Shown: piece after piece, positions 1-12,656 of the stretch | Position numbering within the stretch: the stretch's first letter is position 1 | How the letters are laid out: every line of letters starts with the position of its first letter | Source: Hydractinia symbiolongicarpus | Lineage: Eukaryota; Cnidaria; Hydrozoa; Anthoathecata; Hydractiniidae | Length of the DNA stretch: 64,000 nucleotides | Direction of reading: 5' to 3' | Assembly (NCBI RefSeq): GCF_029227915.1 | Contig: NC_079878.1 | Span: 436,001-500,000 of the forward strand | Program-made: the position numbers and the translations under genes | The notes under the pieces: generated by a model | What the model saw: only the letters and a program-made list of their open reading frames with translations | What the model was told of the DNA's origin: nothing | Databases searched by the model: none

Positions 1-878
1 ATTTAGGGTATTTTTATCATTGTTTTTCTAGTAATCTTACAATTTGAGAGGCACAGCAAATTGTAAATGACAAATACTTAAAACATGGGCATAAAGCAAA
101 GACGTGATCATGAGTGACAATGGTAAATATATATGAAAAAAGATGACAATTTAACTTTTCAAACATTGTAATTTGCTATGAAAATATTAAAAAAAAAACT
201 CAAAAAGGCTTCTTACAAATATTTTAACATCACGGTATTTTGTAATAAACACTTTCACAGTTAAGAAATTCTAACAAAAGTGTAATTTTGATTTCACTGC
301 AGCATAAAAAGTTTATATAATACCATAACTTTTTGACATTTAACTACAACCAGATTTGTTAAAGTCATGCCAGGCTGATTTTGGCTTAGCCCCAAACAGT
401 TTGAAGACAGATCATTCATCTTAAATTGTTTTAGTACGTAAAAAATTACATTTTTTTTTATCTAAAAAACTTTATTCATATGAAGAATATTCAGTTTAAA
501 TCTTCTGCTTATGATATTACCCTTAAAAATATATTCTGAAGGTCAAATAATTATCTATGGAATGATAATTAACTTCCATGAAAAAAGATCTAAAAATTAT
601 ATACAAAAATTCATTCTCTCTGTCTATCTCCTTGAATGCTTTCTCAGTAATGCTTTCTTTTGTTCGCTAAAAATATATATAATTGTGAGACCCTTACTTA
701 TAGCTGTGTGATATTTGCAAAACAACCTGTTGTTCCAAACATTTAACTTTGTGTCAAAATAGTTCTTTCTCCAGAAACTGAACTATAAAAGCAAAACTTA
801 TAAACCTCACCCTCCTTACAATATAAGTTATATACATTTAAACATAAAAATTTAATGTATATATATAAATAAACCTAC
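1..878. other. Intron of the CEP128-like gene
   Basis: AT-rich sequence after the exon 3 donor, read leftward. The short ORF at 511-711 is low-complexity and not convincing. No further exon was recognised, so exon 4 probably lies outside the window. Confidence 0.5.
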
Positions 879-3800
879 CTCGTTGTCTGAAGATAACGAA
901 TCCCTCTCAAAATGAACTCTTGATGGACTGGATGAATATTTTTTATGGGTTTTAGATGCCATTCTTTTTTGTTGATCATCACTTGATAATTCACTTGATG
1001 TGTCCTGGTTATACAAAATTTATATAGGTGTGATGCACAATATCAAACAAAAAAGGATTCCAAAAAATTAGCCTTTGCAGTTTGAATTGCTGTTAACAAT
1101 TAATTTGTATATACTAGTAAAAGGAGTTTGCACTGGATGTGTAAATTATTTTAGCATTTATGGCATTGTTTCAAAACTATAGAAGCATCTTGCTATAGAT
1201 ACTGTAGAGCAACTGAAAAAATAAACCTGACAAAAATCTTACATGAAATGTTTCTTTTTTGTCTTTACGAAGTGACCTCGAACTTCTAAGCTTTGATTCA
1301 TTGAACCTTTTGTCGCTGGATAACTTATGGAGATCAATATGCAGCTAAATCATAAAAATTGACAGCATAATATTCAAATAAATGCCATGGCTGTTATCAC
1401 ACTTTCTAACTAGACATTCATTTCACAGTGCATTTATTAGATAGTCAATAAGCCTGTATAAAAATCCACTTAGCAGAAAAAAATGAAAAAAGATTTTCTT
1501 TCAAATTTTGATGACATCATCACCCCTCTGTTCTAAGAGGATGACACTGTAGATGTACTGGACACTTTAGATGACACTAGTTATTTCTACCTGTTTCTAA
1601 GTTATTTAGCATCCAACTTAAATTCACTGCAATAGCTTCACAAAGTTTAATAATATTACTCACTAGTCGATAAAGCCTGGTTTTGATAAACAGTTAATGA
1701 GATATAAGAGTTTCAAAATTTTGCTGACATATTAGCAAAGACACAAAAATTTTTTTTGGAAATATATGCATACATGTTGCCTTTATCGTATAGATCTTAA
1801 AACGCTAATCAAGAAAATCCATAGAATTATGTATCATTGACAAACAGTTGCAGAGATATTGAGGCTTAAAGTTTTTGTGATGACGTCATCAGCCTGTTTA
1901 TTCTGAATAGGATTTGGGGTCCCAGGTTTGGGAAACTTACCCAAATTGGTCCCAGGTATTTTCCTAATTACGCACATGGTAGAAAATGACTGACAGCACC
2001 ACCTTGTATTTTAAGATATTTGGCCTCGAAGCTTTAAATGCACTGTAATGGCCTCATTAATTTAATATAAGATATTGACGTTAAATTAACGTTAATCAAC
2101 ATCATTCATCATTCTTGGCTTAACCTCCGTTTTCCATGCTAGCATGGGTTGGACGGGGTATATTAATGAACCTCTTCCAATCTGATCTAGACTGTGTTAG
2201 ATCTAAACTCAACTTCCTCTGTATCAAGTCTGTCCTTATAACCTCCTGCCAAGTCTTTCTCGGTCTGCCTCTGGGCTTTGCCCCAGGAACTATCAAGTCT
2301 CTACCTTTTCTTACCCAATTATCCTCCTCCATTCTTTCCAAGTGCACCAGCCAATTCAATGTTCTTATCTGGATAACATCTTTAATTCTACAGATACTTA
2401 GCCTGCTTCTTAGCTCATCTAAACTCTTTCTGTCTCTCAGACTGGCATTACACATCCACCTAACCATTCTCAATCATTCCTTTCTAAACTGTCAAGGTCT
2501 TCCTGCGTCACTGCCCATGTTTCACTTAACTTGTTCACATAACACTTCTTACACAGGCCTCATACAACCTACCTTTTACCTCAATTGACAGGACTCTGCT
2601 AGTCAACAAAGGAAATAACTCTCTGAACGTTTTCCAAGCAGAACCTATCCTGCAAGTAACATTTCTCCAACACCCCCTTTCACTGCCCAACATATCACTT
2701 AAGTAACAGAAGTTCTCAACTATCTCTAACAAGCCACTCTTGTACATCATTAAAGCTGGAAATACTTCATTCTCTATAATCTCACCTTTGCAACGCTTGC
2801 ATACAAACTGAATGTCAGCTCTTAACTTTCCACTAATATTACCGCACTTCTTGTGTACCCAATGCTTGCAAGTCTGACAAAAAATTGAGTTACTACCAAC
2901 CCCTTTCCTGCAAACTCCACAAGGCCACTTTCCAACTACAAGGTCACACTTGGCTGCAATACTACTAATCATGACTTTAGACTTTGCTGTGTTTACCTTT
3001 AGCCCTTTCTCTTCTAGTCCTTTCTTCCACTTCTCAAACTTTTCAACTAATTCTTCCATCGACTCTGCTATGAGAACCAAATCATCTGCATACAATAACT
3101 CCCATGGACAACCTGTTCTGAACTCCATCAACAGCGCTTCTAAGACTAGAACAAACAACAAAGGACTAAGTACAGAACCCTGATGTACACCAACATTTAC
3201 ACTAAATTCATCACTAAGTGAATCGTTAATACTGACACGACTTCTAGCATTGCTGTACATAGACTGTACACTGTACCATCGTAACTAGCCACTCATCCAC
3301 ACCTAATTTTCTCATAGCCCACCAAATAACTTTACATGGCACTCTATCAAAAGCTTTCTCTAAATCTACAAAGGCAAAATAGAGATTCTTTCTCTTTCCT
3401 AAATAAACAAAACCAAATTGCATCTTATCTATATCAATCCTTTCTCTAAATAACTTACCAATCACTCTTTCAATAACTTTCATTACTTGATCAACCAACT
3501 TCAAACCTCTATAGTTACCCCTTTCTAATGCATCACCTTTGCCCTTGAAACAATTCACTATTACACTCGGAATAGCACCATCCTTTATAATCTGGTTAGC
3601 AAGACTTGTAATATACTAGCCATCCTCAACCTAGTGTTATCTACCTTGTGGTGTGATAGCTGGGTAACGGTCTGACAATGCTCACACCTGACATCTGTCC
3701 TACCATGCGCGATTAATAACGTCGCTTAATAAGTTGATTAGCATTTGGAACATGCATTTTTTAGCAACTTCAAAGAAAAATGAACACATCCACTTTGCCT

Positions 3801-4333
3801 GACACATACAGACGCACTCTCTGTTTATTATATAGAATAAAGAATATTGCAAAAAATATAATCCACTTGCAAAAATCAAAAACAGACACTGTGATTTGTA
3901 TATAGATCATAAAAAATGTATTAGGAAGTACTTCACCAAACACAAAAAATCTATGTACATAATACATTGATTAAAAATAGTTTTCTTCACCTTTCATTCC
4001 TTAAGACTTAAACTAACTGCTGTAAATGTGTTTAATTGATAATAGACATTTGTTTGTTTGGGGGAAGATGCTAAAAAGAAGGGGACTATTTTTTTCACTT
4101 TTTGAGAGATTTAGTATCTGAGTATTTATATAGAAGGATACAAAACGTTAGTAAACAAAATATAAATTCACTAAAAACAGATATACTCTTGCTATTTCAT
4201 GCTCCTGTTCACGATTCAAATCTCTGTAATGATCAATCATCCTATCAGCTGATGATAAAACATCTGTTGTACGGTGTAGTGAAGAAGTAAGGTCATCTAA
4301 CTTGTCAACAATGTAGTTTTCTCGAGCGGCCAT
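879..4333 (-). CDS. CEP128-like centriolar coiled-coil protein, 5' exons (partial gene)
   Basis: Seen: three open exons on the minus strand, each in phase 0 with GT-AG borders. Exon 1 is 4333-4187 (49 codons, begins MAARENYIVDKLDDLTSSLH, ends HEIAR, donor GTATAT). Exon 2 is 1344-1243 (34 codons, begins LHIDLHKLSSDKRF, donor GTAAGA). Exon 3 is 1004-879 (42 codons, contains SRVHFERDSLSSDNE, donor GTAGGT). Known: vertebrate CEP128, a subdistal-appendage protein of the mother centriole, starts with a similar helical stretch (LTSTL, then DQMLGRYRE) followed by a serine-rich linker and a VRF motif, in this order. Inference: this is the CEP128-like N terminus; the remaining exons lie left of the window. 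The start is the first ATG, at 4333. The gene's first intron holds a decayed retrotransposon. Assignment rests on remembered similarity of short segments; another centrosomal coiled-coil protein is possible. Confidence 0.55.
2104..3715 (-). mobile_element. 5'-truncated non-LTR retrotransposon (RTE/CR1-type LINE) remnant
   Basis: Seen: on the minus strand, reverse-transcriptase motifs in the order expected of a LINE, followed downstream by a short hairpin (CCATGCTAGCATGG, 2136-2149) and a degenerate ATG/ATC trinucleotide tail at 2099-2116. Known: many invertebrate LINEs end in a hairpin and a short-repeat tail and are truncated at the 5' end, as here, where no endonuclease domain is found. The element sits in the CEP128-like first intron in the same orientation as the gene. 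Upstream of 3600 coding resemblance fades. I did not find target-site duplications. Confidence 0.8.
2120..3600 (-). pseudogene. Reverse transcriptase with embedded PHD-like zinc finger, frameshifted
   Basis: Seen: three overlapping frames, 3558-3244, 3260-2535 and 2473-2120, together read as one reverse transcriptase. Motif A is FVDLEKAFDRVP, motif B GVHQGSVLSPLLF, motif C YADDLVLIAES, then LKVNTAKSKVM. Next comes a Cys/His cluster (CGVCRKG, FCQTCKHWVHKKC, FVCKRC) resembling a PHD or RING finger. The C-terminal segment has RMVRWMC and GRPRKTW, usual at the end of such ORFs. Breaks: frame changes near 3255 and between 2535 and 2473, where WAVTQEDLDSLE survives in a different frame. Known: the zinc-finger insertion between RT and C terminus occurs in several cnidarian and mollusc LINEs. 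Inference: inactive copy; it would need intact flanks and an endonuclease domain to move. Confidence 0.85.
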
Positions 4334-4754
4334 GTTGTTTCTACAAACAAAAAATTTGTTTTTTATTACTAACGTTTTTATAAGAAAGGGTAAGAGTATA
4401 TAAACGTCAAAAAGCCCAGTGTTTATTTGAAATTTCTAGTCAATACACAAATCATCAACTGTGATGTTTTTCTACAAATCTGTTTCCTGCTTATCTAAAA
4501 GACCTAAGAGAATAGAAAAAGAGAAGAGAGCAATCTATAAGTTGCCTAAATTAACAAAACTACTGTAAGCATCGCACAACCCATTTTTTTTGCATAACAT
4601 GAAATGTAATGCAACTTTCTCTCAACTAAGAATAATTCACACACTGTCACAATATTTAAATTACAGAACTTTATTTAATTATAAAACTGCAAATAAACAA
4701 AAAACACATAGATATGGGTTAAATAAAAAAGAAGTCTGTTGAATACATAAATTT
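4334..4754. other. 5' flank of the CEP128-like gene
   Basis: Presumed promoter and 5' UTR of the minus-strand CEP128-like gene. I see no strong TATA box and no other gene here. Confidence 0.35.
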
Positions 4755-5477
4755 GGACACCTAACATTGTAGTGATGGTCTCAAACAACTTACAGTGATG
4801 TTTTCGTTAACTTGGATTTGTTTGGTGTATGCAAACTTTATTCTTTCATGTTGAATCGTTCTTGTTCTAAAAATTATCTTTTTTTAATTAAGAAAAATAT
4901 TATTTACATAATTGACAAGTGCACATCACAATACAGAATGATTTTTACATTAAATTATGGGATTTTGAGAATCTTTTCTTGTGTCATGAAATTGCTACTA
5001 AATTTTTGTTACTAATGTGTAATCCACCCAAATTAATTATACAAGAATAGTTATGTATCAAGTTTTAATAGAAGACCAGAAGCATAATAAAGCCATTCTT
5101 TTTTTGGACCTTGTGAACTTTAAATTGTAGGTTTTTTAAATAATAAAAATAGAAACAATTCATTTTGTATTTTCATGACATTAATTTTAGAGTCGGAGAA
5201 GTGTTTTTTTTTAAAAACTTTCTTTAAATGTTAGCATTTAAAGTTTTAACAACGCGATGCGGTTGACACACATTCTTTTACAATGAATAATTCATTATTT
5301 GTCTCTTGATGTATTTTGCTATAACTTCTTATGTTTTTATTTAATTTAATAAACATGCAAAATGTAATTAAGATCGTGAAGGTCACAAAGTAAAATCATA
5401 ATGCCACTTTTGTGATTGTGACAGCCTGGTGAATTTTTTGGTTGTGCATGGTACCCTTTCCACAATGTTAGGTGTCC
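4755..5477. mobile_element. Possible MITE with 16-bp perfect terminal inverted repeats
   Basis: GGACACCTAACATTGT at 4755-4770 is the exact reverse complement of 5462-5477. The 723 bp between are AT-rich and noncoding. No convincing target-site duplication is visible, so a chance inverted pair cannot be excluded. Confidence 0.4.
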
Positions 5478-6464
5478 TGATTCAAGTACTGTATGATTAA
5501 CAAATAATCAATTTTTGTTGCCATAGATTTTGTCTTACTATAGGCTATAAGATTCTAAAAACATTTTTTTTGGAAACCTATCTATACCTAAATTTTCTTA
5601 TTACAATGTTCTTACAATCCCTCTCTAAATTTTTACTGCCTAATGATTTTTCATCTAATTTTGTTCTAAAATGAACTTACATTTAATTTTGTGTGTTTTT
5701 TTTTGTTCATACATATTTTTCTAACAATAGGCAGGGTTTTTTTTTAAAAAGATACTTAAAGAGTATTTTGCTGCAACAAATACTTTTAAAAAAGTAATGC
5801 ACACCTTCTCGTAGCTGCATAATTTACCAGACATGTTCAAAAGTTTTAAAAAATACCAAAATACTATCGGTAGTTAGAGCTTGCGCAGTGCAGTACTATG
5901 TCATAAGTTATTAATGTTACGCGCTATCTTTGTTGTTATCAAACTGTTATTAAAGAGAAAGGTTCTCTTTTAATTCTGTGTAAATTTTCAAGCAGGTTGT
6001 AACCAGGCCAAAATTTGGATTTTGTAAGGAGAAGTTTTTTTTCCTAAATAATGCAAAAACTCTAATAAAAAAAGGTTCATTTGTTTATCAATCAATAAAA
6101 CATTACATCACTACAAAGTTCAATAGTATTAGCAAAAGTCAATAAGCTATTGCAGTGCACTTGGAAACAGATTAAAATAGCTGACGTCATCTCCCTGCGC
6201 ACATGAAAAAGTTTACTTCAATGACAGTGTGGAGGAATGCAATCACATAGTCTTATTGAGATTTCTGTCAATGGGTAGCGATCAAGTCACATACAATGAT
6301 ATGAACATTGAGCAAATGTTAAATTATATCCACTAGCCATACACACATTAATTTATTACATTTGTGCGATTACACATAAAAAAATCATAATAATGTGTGC
6401 TTTATAACACACGGCAAGAGCATTATAGCATGTGAAACTCTGCATGCTAGGTCAATTACTCCTG

Positions 6465-7023
6465 TTAAGAGCCAATTTCTGTAAGAACCAGGCAATTTTG
6501 ATAGGAAATATAATGATAGTAAATGATTTTGTTTTCTTTTTTTTAGATGGGTACCATACCCATTGAGTAAAGCAAATTCTTGGAACTTTGTTAAAATCAG
6601 ACCCCTAAGGTAGCTCAACATCTTTGGCTAAGAAAAATGACTCTTAAAATAATCACAGGCTGAGTAAAATAGAGGCCCAAAAACCTAGAAAAATAGGTTT
6701 TGTACCATTTTTAGGCCACCATTATGGAGACCGCAACTAAGGCCACATGGTTTTTTCTATTAATTTTGAAGCTTATAAGAAAGTACTTTAAGATAATAAA
6801 AAGAAACCCACATAATCCAAATTCCAACATGAGATATTATCTTCAAATTTGGAATTTCCCACTTGTCCAAAAACTGCTAAAAACTTCAAATAGCCATAAA
6901 TCCACCATTATGAATTTTTGGATCTTAAAATTTTGGAAATTTGATTTACTTAATACATACCGTATGAAATATCTAAAAATAAAGATAAGGCACCGTCTGG
7001 TTCTTACAAAAATTGGTTCTTAA
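6465..7023. mobile_element. TTAA-flanked MITE (piggyBac-like)
   Basis: Seen: inverted repeats of 23 bp with two mismatches, immediately inside TTAA on both sides (TTAA 6465-6468 and 7020-7023). Left end reads GAGCCAATTTCTGTAAGAAC; the right end in reverse complement reads GAACCAATTTTTGTAAGAAC. Known: piggyBac-superfamily elements duplicate TTAA. The 99-codon ORF at 6724-7023 lies wholly inside and looks like a chance ORF of the repeat. The ends do not start with CCC, which is usual for piggyBac, so the superfamily is tentative. Confidence 0.5.
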
Positions 7024-8440
7024 GGCTAGCTGGAGTTAAGTACTTTTCTCCCTAAAATTTCTATCATGTTGAGACCATGATACACAGTCTCAATGTATTG
7101 TAATATGGTTAAAGATCTTGTTATTATTTTTATAATTTGTAGACAAATGCACTTTTTAGCATTCATGAAATTTGTGAAAGAAAAAGTTCCTATTTTTGTA
7201 AAATTTAATCTTATAACTACTCTTGAAAACTTAATTCTCTATTTCTTGTATATGTTATCAAAAAGGTAGAATTTTTTAATGTGTCATTAAAAAACTTTTG
7301 ACAGCACGCTATTTCACGCCATTTCATATAATTTAAGACAGGTGTGCGGTAGATTGCACGCCTGAAAAATTCTGCGCATGATATCAAAAAAATGTGTTTA
7401 CAAAAACAATTCCTTCACTCTGTACACCGCACAGCTGCTGCTGTTTTGGTGTAAGGAACAAACCAAATGCAAGTTCCAACAATGTACGGCAGGGAATTTC
7501 AACCCATACACAAAGAAGTTGTAAGCAGACTCGTTAATTGAACTTTGTTATTATATACTTTTGGGCCAAACAGCTATTTAAATTAAATTAAATTACGGAA
7601 AGTCGAATGGCCGCTAATAATGATATTTAATAAACCTTATGTTGAATGAACCATAAATATTAAAGTTTTTTTCCCATTAGTTACATTATCTTTTAATTAT
7701 TTAATCTGTAAAATAAACAAAAAAATAAACAAAAAAACAAATAAAAGAAAACGTTGGTTTATTTATGGAAATAGGAAAGCAGAGGTAATTTGGTGATAAC
7801 TTAATTGTCATACTTTGTGAAAATAGAGAAAGGTGAATTTCCTAACAATGTGCATGCGCCTTTTTACACACTGAAAACAAATGCATTTTGTCCTGGACTC
7901 AAGGAAGTTTTTTTTAGATCCTGACACAAAGTAACAACAATATTAGTGCTCATTATCACAAACAAACCTTTATGCAGTATCTCAGGTCTTTTGGGAAAAT
8001 TTTGATACATGTGTGGCAAAAAGCACGCCTCAAGTATTTTAGGTATGCTTTTGGATGTGCTGTTAAATTCTTATAAAATTTGTCATTATGCAGGTGTTTT
8101 GTGTGTGTGGAGGTGTGCGCGTGCTTATTATATCAAGACAGCGTTGCAAACATATGGGTCTCCCTGTACCCCACTCTTGGCCTGGCTTTTGTGGAACACA
8201 ATTTTTCGCCTGCAAATTTTAGCAGAAGGTGGGGGAGGGCAGTTTGTATTCTGCCAGTCTTGAGTAAGGTTCAGATATGGAAACATTTTCCATACATAAC
8301 TATTGATCCTAACTTTAAAAATATAGAGCTATATTTATATACAACACAACGCACCTAAATAATTTCAACTAGCTACATCATAAATGTATCTATAGATCTT
8401 AATTCTATCAAGATGGTTTTGGTACATAGCTAGGCTGGCC
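7024..8440. other. Spacer, nothing recognised
   Basis: AT-rich DNA with scattered short ORFs (for example 8009-8263 and 8080-8358 in overlapping frames) that lack recognisable motifs. No gene is supported. Confidence 0.4.
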
Positions 8441-8449
8441 ATTTTCTTT

Positions 8450-9074
8450 GGAAGATGCTTTATCCAAAATGCGATTCCGTGGTTTTAAATTTAAATTATT
8501 ATTAAAAATTACGTCATTCAAATATGACGTATTGTTGCATAATTCCTAAAATGCATTGGGTGCGCATTTAGCAGGAGTTTGCGGAAAAGCCTGGAGGCAC
8601 ACGCACGTGTTTTGAGATTTTGTATACCGTTGAAGTTTTCAACTAAAATAAACCTTTCGAACTGTAATCCATGTTCAATAATGGAAATAAATAAAACGAA
8701 TAATGAAAATCTAGATGGTAAGTTGTCAAAGTTTTTTTTATTATTCTTGGATATTATAAAGAAAAAATAAAAGCTAGAAATAAATCAAATCGAAAATTTT
8801 TTTCTACCGGATACTTTGTGGAATGCGAATGTCCAAGCTTTGTCACGAAGGAAATGGTTTTGTAAAAAATGTAAATAAATTTCTTCCAAAAAAACACATC
8901 ATCATTCAACATTTCTTTCCTGTTTTACCCAAAAATCTACTTCCGCAATAAAATCTGGGTTAGTCGGGGATCTGGGTAATAATGCGACTAAAGGAAGCCA
9001 TATTTAATGCCGAAGTATTTTAAATAAGAGTTAATTTTGAACCACGGAATGGCATTTTGGATAAAGCATCTTCC
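8450..9074. mobile_element. MITE with about 40-bp TIRs and exact 9-bp target-site duplication (MULE-like)
   Basis: Seen: inverted ends beginning GGAAGATGCTTTATCCAAAA, about 40 bp long with few mismatches (8450-8490 and 9034-9074), flanked on both sides by ATTTTCTTT (8441-8449 and 9075-9083). The 625-bp interior has no credible ORF. Known: 9-bp duplications with long inverted ends are typical of Mutator-like elements. Inference: a nonautonomous MULE relative. An exon-like ATG followed by a strong GTAAGT donor at 8682-8723 lies inside and is likely incidental. Confidence 0.75.
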
Positions 9075-9630
9075 ATTTTCTTTACTGGATTTGAGATTTG
9101 TTTTGCTATTTTCAATGTTTTGATTTTGCCGCCGTGTTTGTTGTATAATAACCGGAACAGTAGCCTAGGGGAACACACAAAATAGTTTGGTTTTATAACA
9201 CTTTATTTAAACTTGATAAAACATAAAACTTGATTTTTTTGTTTTACTTAAAGTATTAATTGTATGTATATTTATAAAAAATGTTGTTTTTAGGATAAAA
9301 GATGCACATACGTTATGGATAAGATCTAATTTGCTTTCCTAATGATGGTTTCCGTTCATAGTATTAAAAGCGTAAACATTGGAATCGAAATTTCATTTGC
9401 GGACGTAGATGTAGCAGGCTACACAACAGAAAAGAACCACTGTGTTAATTTGAAACCGTATCCTTTATTTTTTTTAAAACAGAATTTTACTAAAGTAGAA
9501 TTCCATTAGCCTATAGTAGGGAGAAAAATTATAAATGAATTTTTACTGTAGCATTGGTTCTGGTAGATGAACAACGATTTGACTAAAGATTAATGTAGTT
9601 CTGATGATACTGTTTTTGTGCATATTTACA

Positions 9631-11241
9631 TAGTGGCGGATTTAGGGTATGTCAAGCTAGTCGAGTGGACGTACTTAATTTTCGTCAAAAGCCTTGTTGC
9701 AATTTTAAAAAGTATTTCCCTTAAGTACAAAAATTTTCCAGGGTGGCTTTCGTAATATGTAATATGCTCTGGGTTGAATTTCTACAGCTAAAATTTCTAC
9801 ACATAAAACACACATGCGTGTATTATATAGTTGAGCGTATGTTCATCAATGATATGGCATTATATGTAATTATCTTGGAGTAACTTCACATCTTGTTTTA
9901 TTAGGGACACAAAATTCAGTTATTTGCTTTAATTCACTGTAAAAATTATATATAACCCCTAATTTAATGTCGCTGTACTTTGGCTTACTTGTTGTATTAG
10001 GGGGTTAAAAATATAAATAAGGACAACATGTGACTGTAAAAAGCATAAGCCAACCCCTGTATATTTAACATAAGTAAAGTCGAATAAGGTGAGATTATTT
10101 ATTAAGGGGGAATGGCTTGTGAAATACCGCTAAAAACCGTTAAAACAAAAACAAATGACGCTTTACTTCGTCACACAATAGTTTTTCGCAACAAAAATAA
10201 AATGGTCAACATATTTACTTTTGAAAATTTGTTATCAAAGTCGTAAAACAGCAAAGAATTAAGAACTTGACAAAAATTGTAAATCTACCCCCTGATAGAT
10301 TTATTGCGACTGACTTGTGAAGAGATTTCCATGCTGAACTTAATATGAACTTTAAAGTGGTAGCATGTGTGGTGTTCGTACAAAGTTTGTTTGTCAACTA
10401 CAGCAAGAAAACACATGATGTTTTTATTAAAGCTTTGCTCTTGGCTAAGTTGGATAAAGAAGTTGTTGTGGCCGGCACTATGAATTTTCGAATTAAAAGC
10501 AGAAGTGAAATAAGCTGCTATTTTTAAATCAACGTTTTAGCTTAAAAGAATGGTTTAACAAGACCTCGAAAAATACTATTATTTGGTGAACTTTGTGTGT
10601 CGCTGAATGGTGTTTAGGTGGAAGGAGATTTTGTAAGGTTTTTACTGTGTTTTAAGCTAGCTAGTTAGAATGTAGATAAATTGTGCAGAAAAACTGTCGT
10701 AGTATTTTTAAACTAGTAAGATAAAAAATCACTAAACTAGAAAATTTTTGTTAGTTATAAAAATGAAAAATGCCCTAATCACATAAAAATATGTAATTTA
10801 TATTTTATAAAATATAATTTTAAGTTGTCTTGTATAAATTTTATTCTGCTTTTTTTTCTCACACATGCTTTCATAAAACGGTACTCTTATTCGGCTGGTC
10901 ACCAAAAATATATTAAAATATGCTCCCTAGCTTAGAGGGTATACAAAAATGCGGTATACAAAAATTTGCAGAAATTTTGACCTCAACACGGTGTGTAAAC
11001 GGTCACTTTATGAAACATGTCATTTTAAGTAAACCGACTTAAATCTTAGTATGAAACTTACTAATATATAGACCTGTCACTGCTTTGGTTTTCCTCATTT
11101 TGACTTTAGTGTATTTTTAAAATGGTATTTTATGCGCTAAGTTAAAAATCTCTTAAATGCCTTGCATTCTTTTAACTCCCATTTCTTAGTGATTTTGTAA
11201 AAAATTGAACTAACTTGTTTAAATTCCTGTATCCGCCACTG
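9631..11241. mobile_element. hAT-like nonautonomous element (degenerate)
   Basis: Seen: left end TAGTGGCGGATTTAGGG at 9631; right end in reverse complement CAGTGGCGGATACAGG at 11241. Flanks ATTTACAT and ATTACACAT resemble a decayed 8-bp duplication. Known: hAT ends commonly read CAGTGGCGGA. The 1.6-kb interior is AT-rich with no transposase motif. Only the outer 11-16 bp match, so confidence is moderate. Confidence 0.5.
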
Positions 11242-12656
11242 ATTACACATCTGTTATAAGAACCAGTAAAATATGAGGAGGTTGACTTTCTTATTTTTGG
11301 ACCTTTTCAGCATCATTTGTTCTCAACTTCCGAACCTAATTTCACAGATTCAATATGTAGCCCCATTTTCTTCTCTTTATGAATTTTTCCCCAATTTATC
11401 TGTATGTTTTTCTATGCAAAAAATGGGTGTGTTTGTTGCCAATGAACATTTGTAATTGTGTTCATAAACAATTGAGCTTAGGTTTTCCTTAGTTTTGAAA
11501 ATAGTTATTTGAACCTGAAGCTTATTTTTTGGCTAAATCCGAGGCTTGTGTTCTTATAAATTGTAATTATAAAAAGCATTTAGGTTCCACCAAAAGCAGT
11601 TTTACAAATTCTATGTACTTCCCCATGTCTCTATCTGTATTTTTCACACACTTTCCAATTAAGGGGCTAAAACTATTTTTAATCCACCATGGAATACATC
11701 AATATCTATTATGGTATCTTTGGCCTGTATATAGTCACAGTCTTGTAATTTTCATTTGCTGTTTTTTCATAAAATTATTATTACAAATGCTTTAAATTTT
11801 GTTTCAAGGTTGGTTTGGTAATTTGATACTTTTTTTAATTTAAGAAAATCCATGGCATTTATCTATAGACATTTTCCACACAAAATGATATTCCAGTCAG
11901 TGTGTAGATTCACCCAGAGAAAGTTATCAAGATATAGGTATGTACATGAGATATATCTTACACATCTTTTGTTTGAAAAAAATAGTTGGATAAAAGACTA
12001 TGAAAAATCTACAAGTTTCATGGTTTTTGTTTGCATTGCTATTTCATGTTGTTGTTGTTTTTTTACCCCAAAACACTTGGTGTGAGAAACAGAATACAGC
12101 TATGCTTATAAAGTCTAATCAGTAGCCCATGGATAAATCAACGGGTTTCTTTGTCTTTTATATACCATATTTTCAACTATAAACTTGCACAGACAATCAG
12201 AATATGGGTATCTTACACTTCCAAATAATTGTAACGGATCAACTCTTAAGTATATGTTAAAGATGATAGAAAACAGGATTTTTACAATTTCGATAAGTTT
12301 AAAAAAGAATTTAAGCGTCAGAAGATAACCTTTGTAAAAACACTTGTAACATTTATTGTCTGTTGCCACCTTTGAAATGGACTTTATGAGATATCAAGTC
12401 TTTACCCTTACTGGAATTTTGTTCATAGAAAGGTTTTTAAACATCTAAAATGTAACTTAAAAGTTATAATTAGGATAGGATTACAAGGGTTACGTTTGTG
12501 TAAGCGTTTTAGCTTTACCGCTCTTATTATATGAGCAGTTTTGGCAAGTTTAAATTTTTTGCACATTCTATTCTATTGACTTTTTCTATTTCTAGTAACT
12601 TTATTATAATATCACCTATTTTGAACACCTTAGACTTTGTTTTGCTGCTCTTTTAG
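11242..12656. other. Upstream flank or first intron of the DNAJC4-like gene
   Basis: The J-domain exon at 12657 opens with a phase-2 acceptor and has no in-frame ATG, so an N-terminal exon must lie upstream. I could not identify it here or in 9.1-11.2 kb. The ORFs 11529-11795, 11852-12085 and 12115-12369 show no family motifs. Confidence 0.4.

Noticed and set aside
6724-7023. 99-codon ORF
   Set aside because: Entirely within a TTAA-bounded MITE, with no domain features.
8579-8770. Possible first exon of the DNAJC4-like gene (ATG at 8682 and strong GTAAGT donor)
   Set aside because: It lies inside the MULE-like MITE and its donor phase (1) does not match the phase-2 acceptor at 12657.
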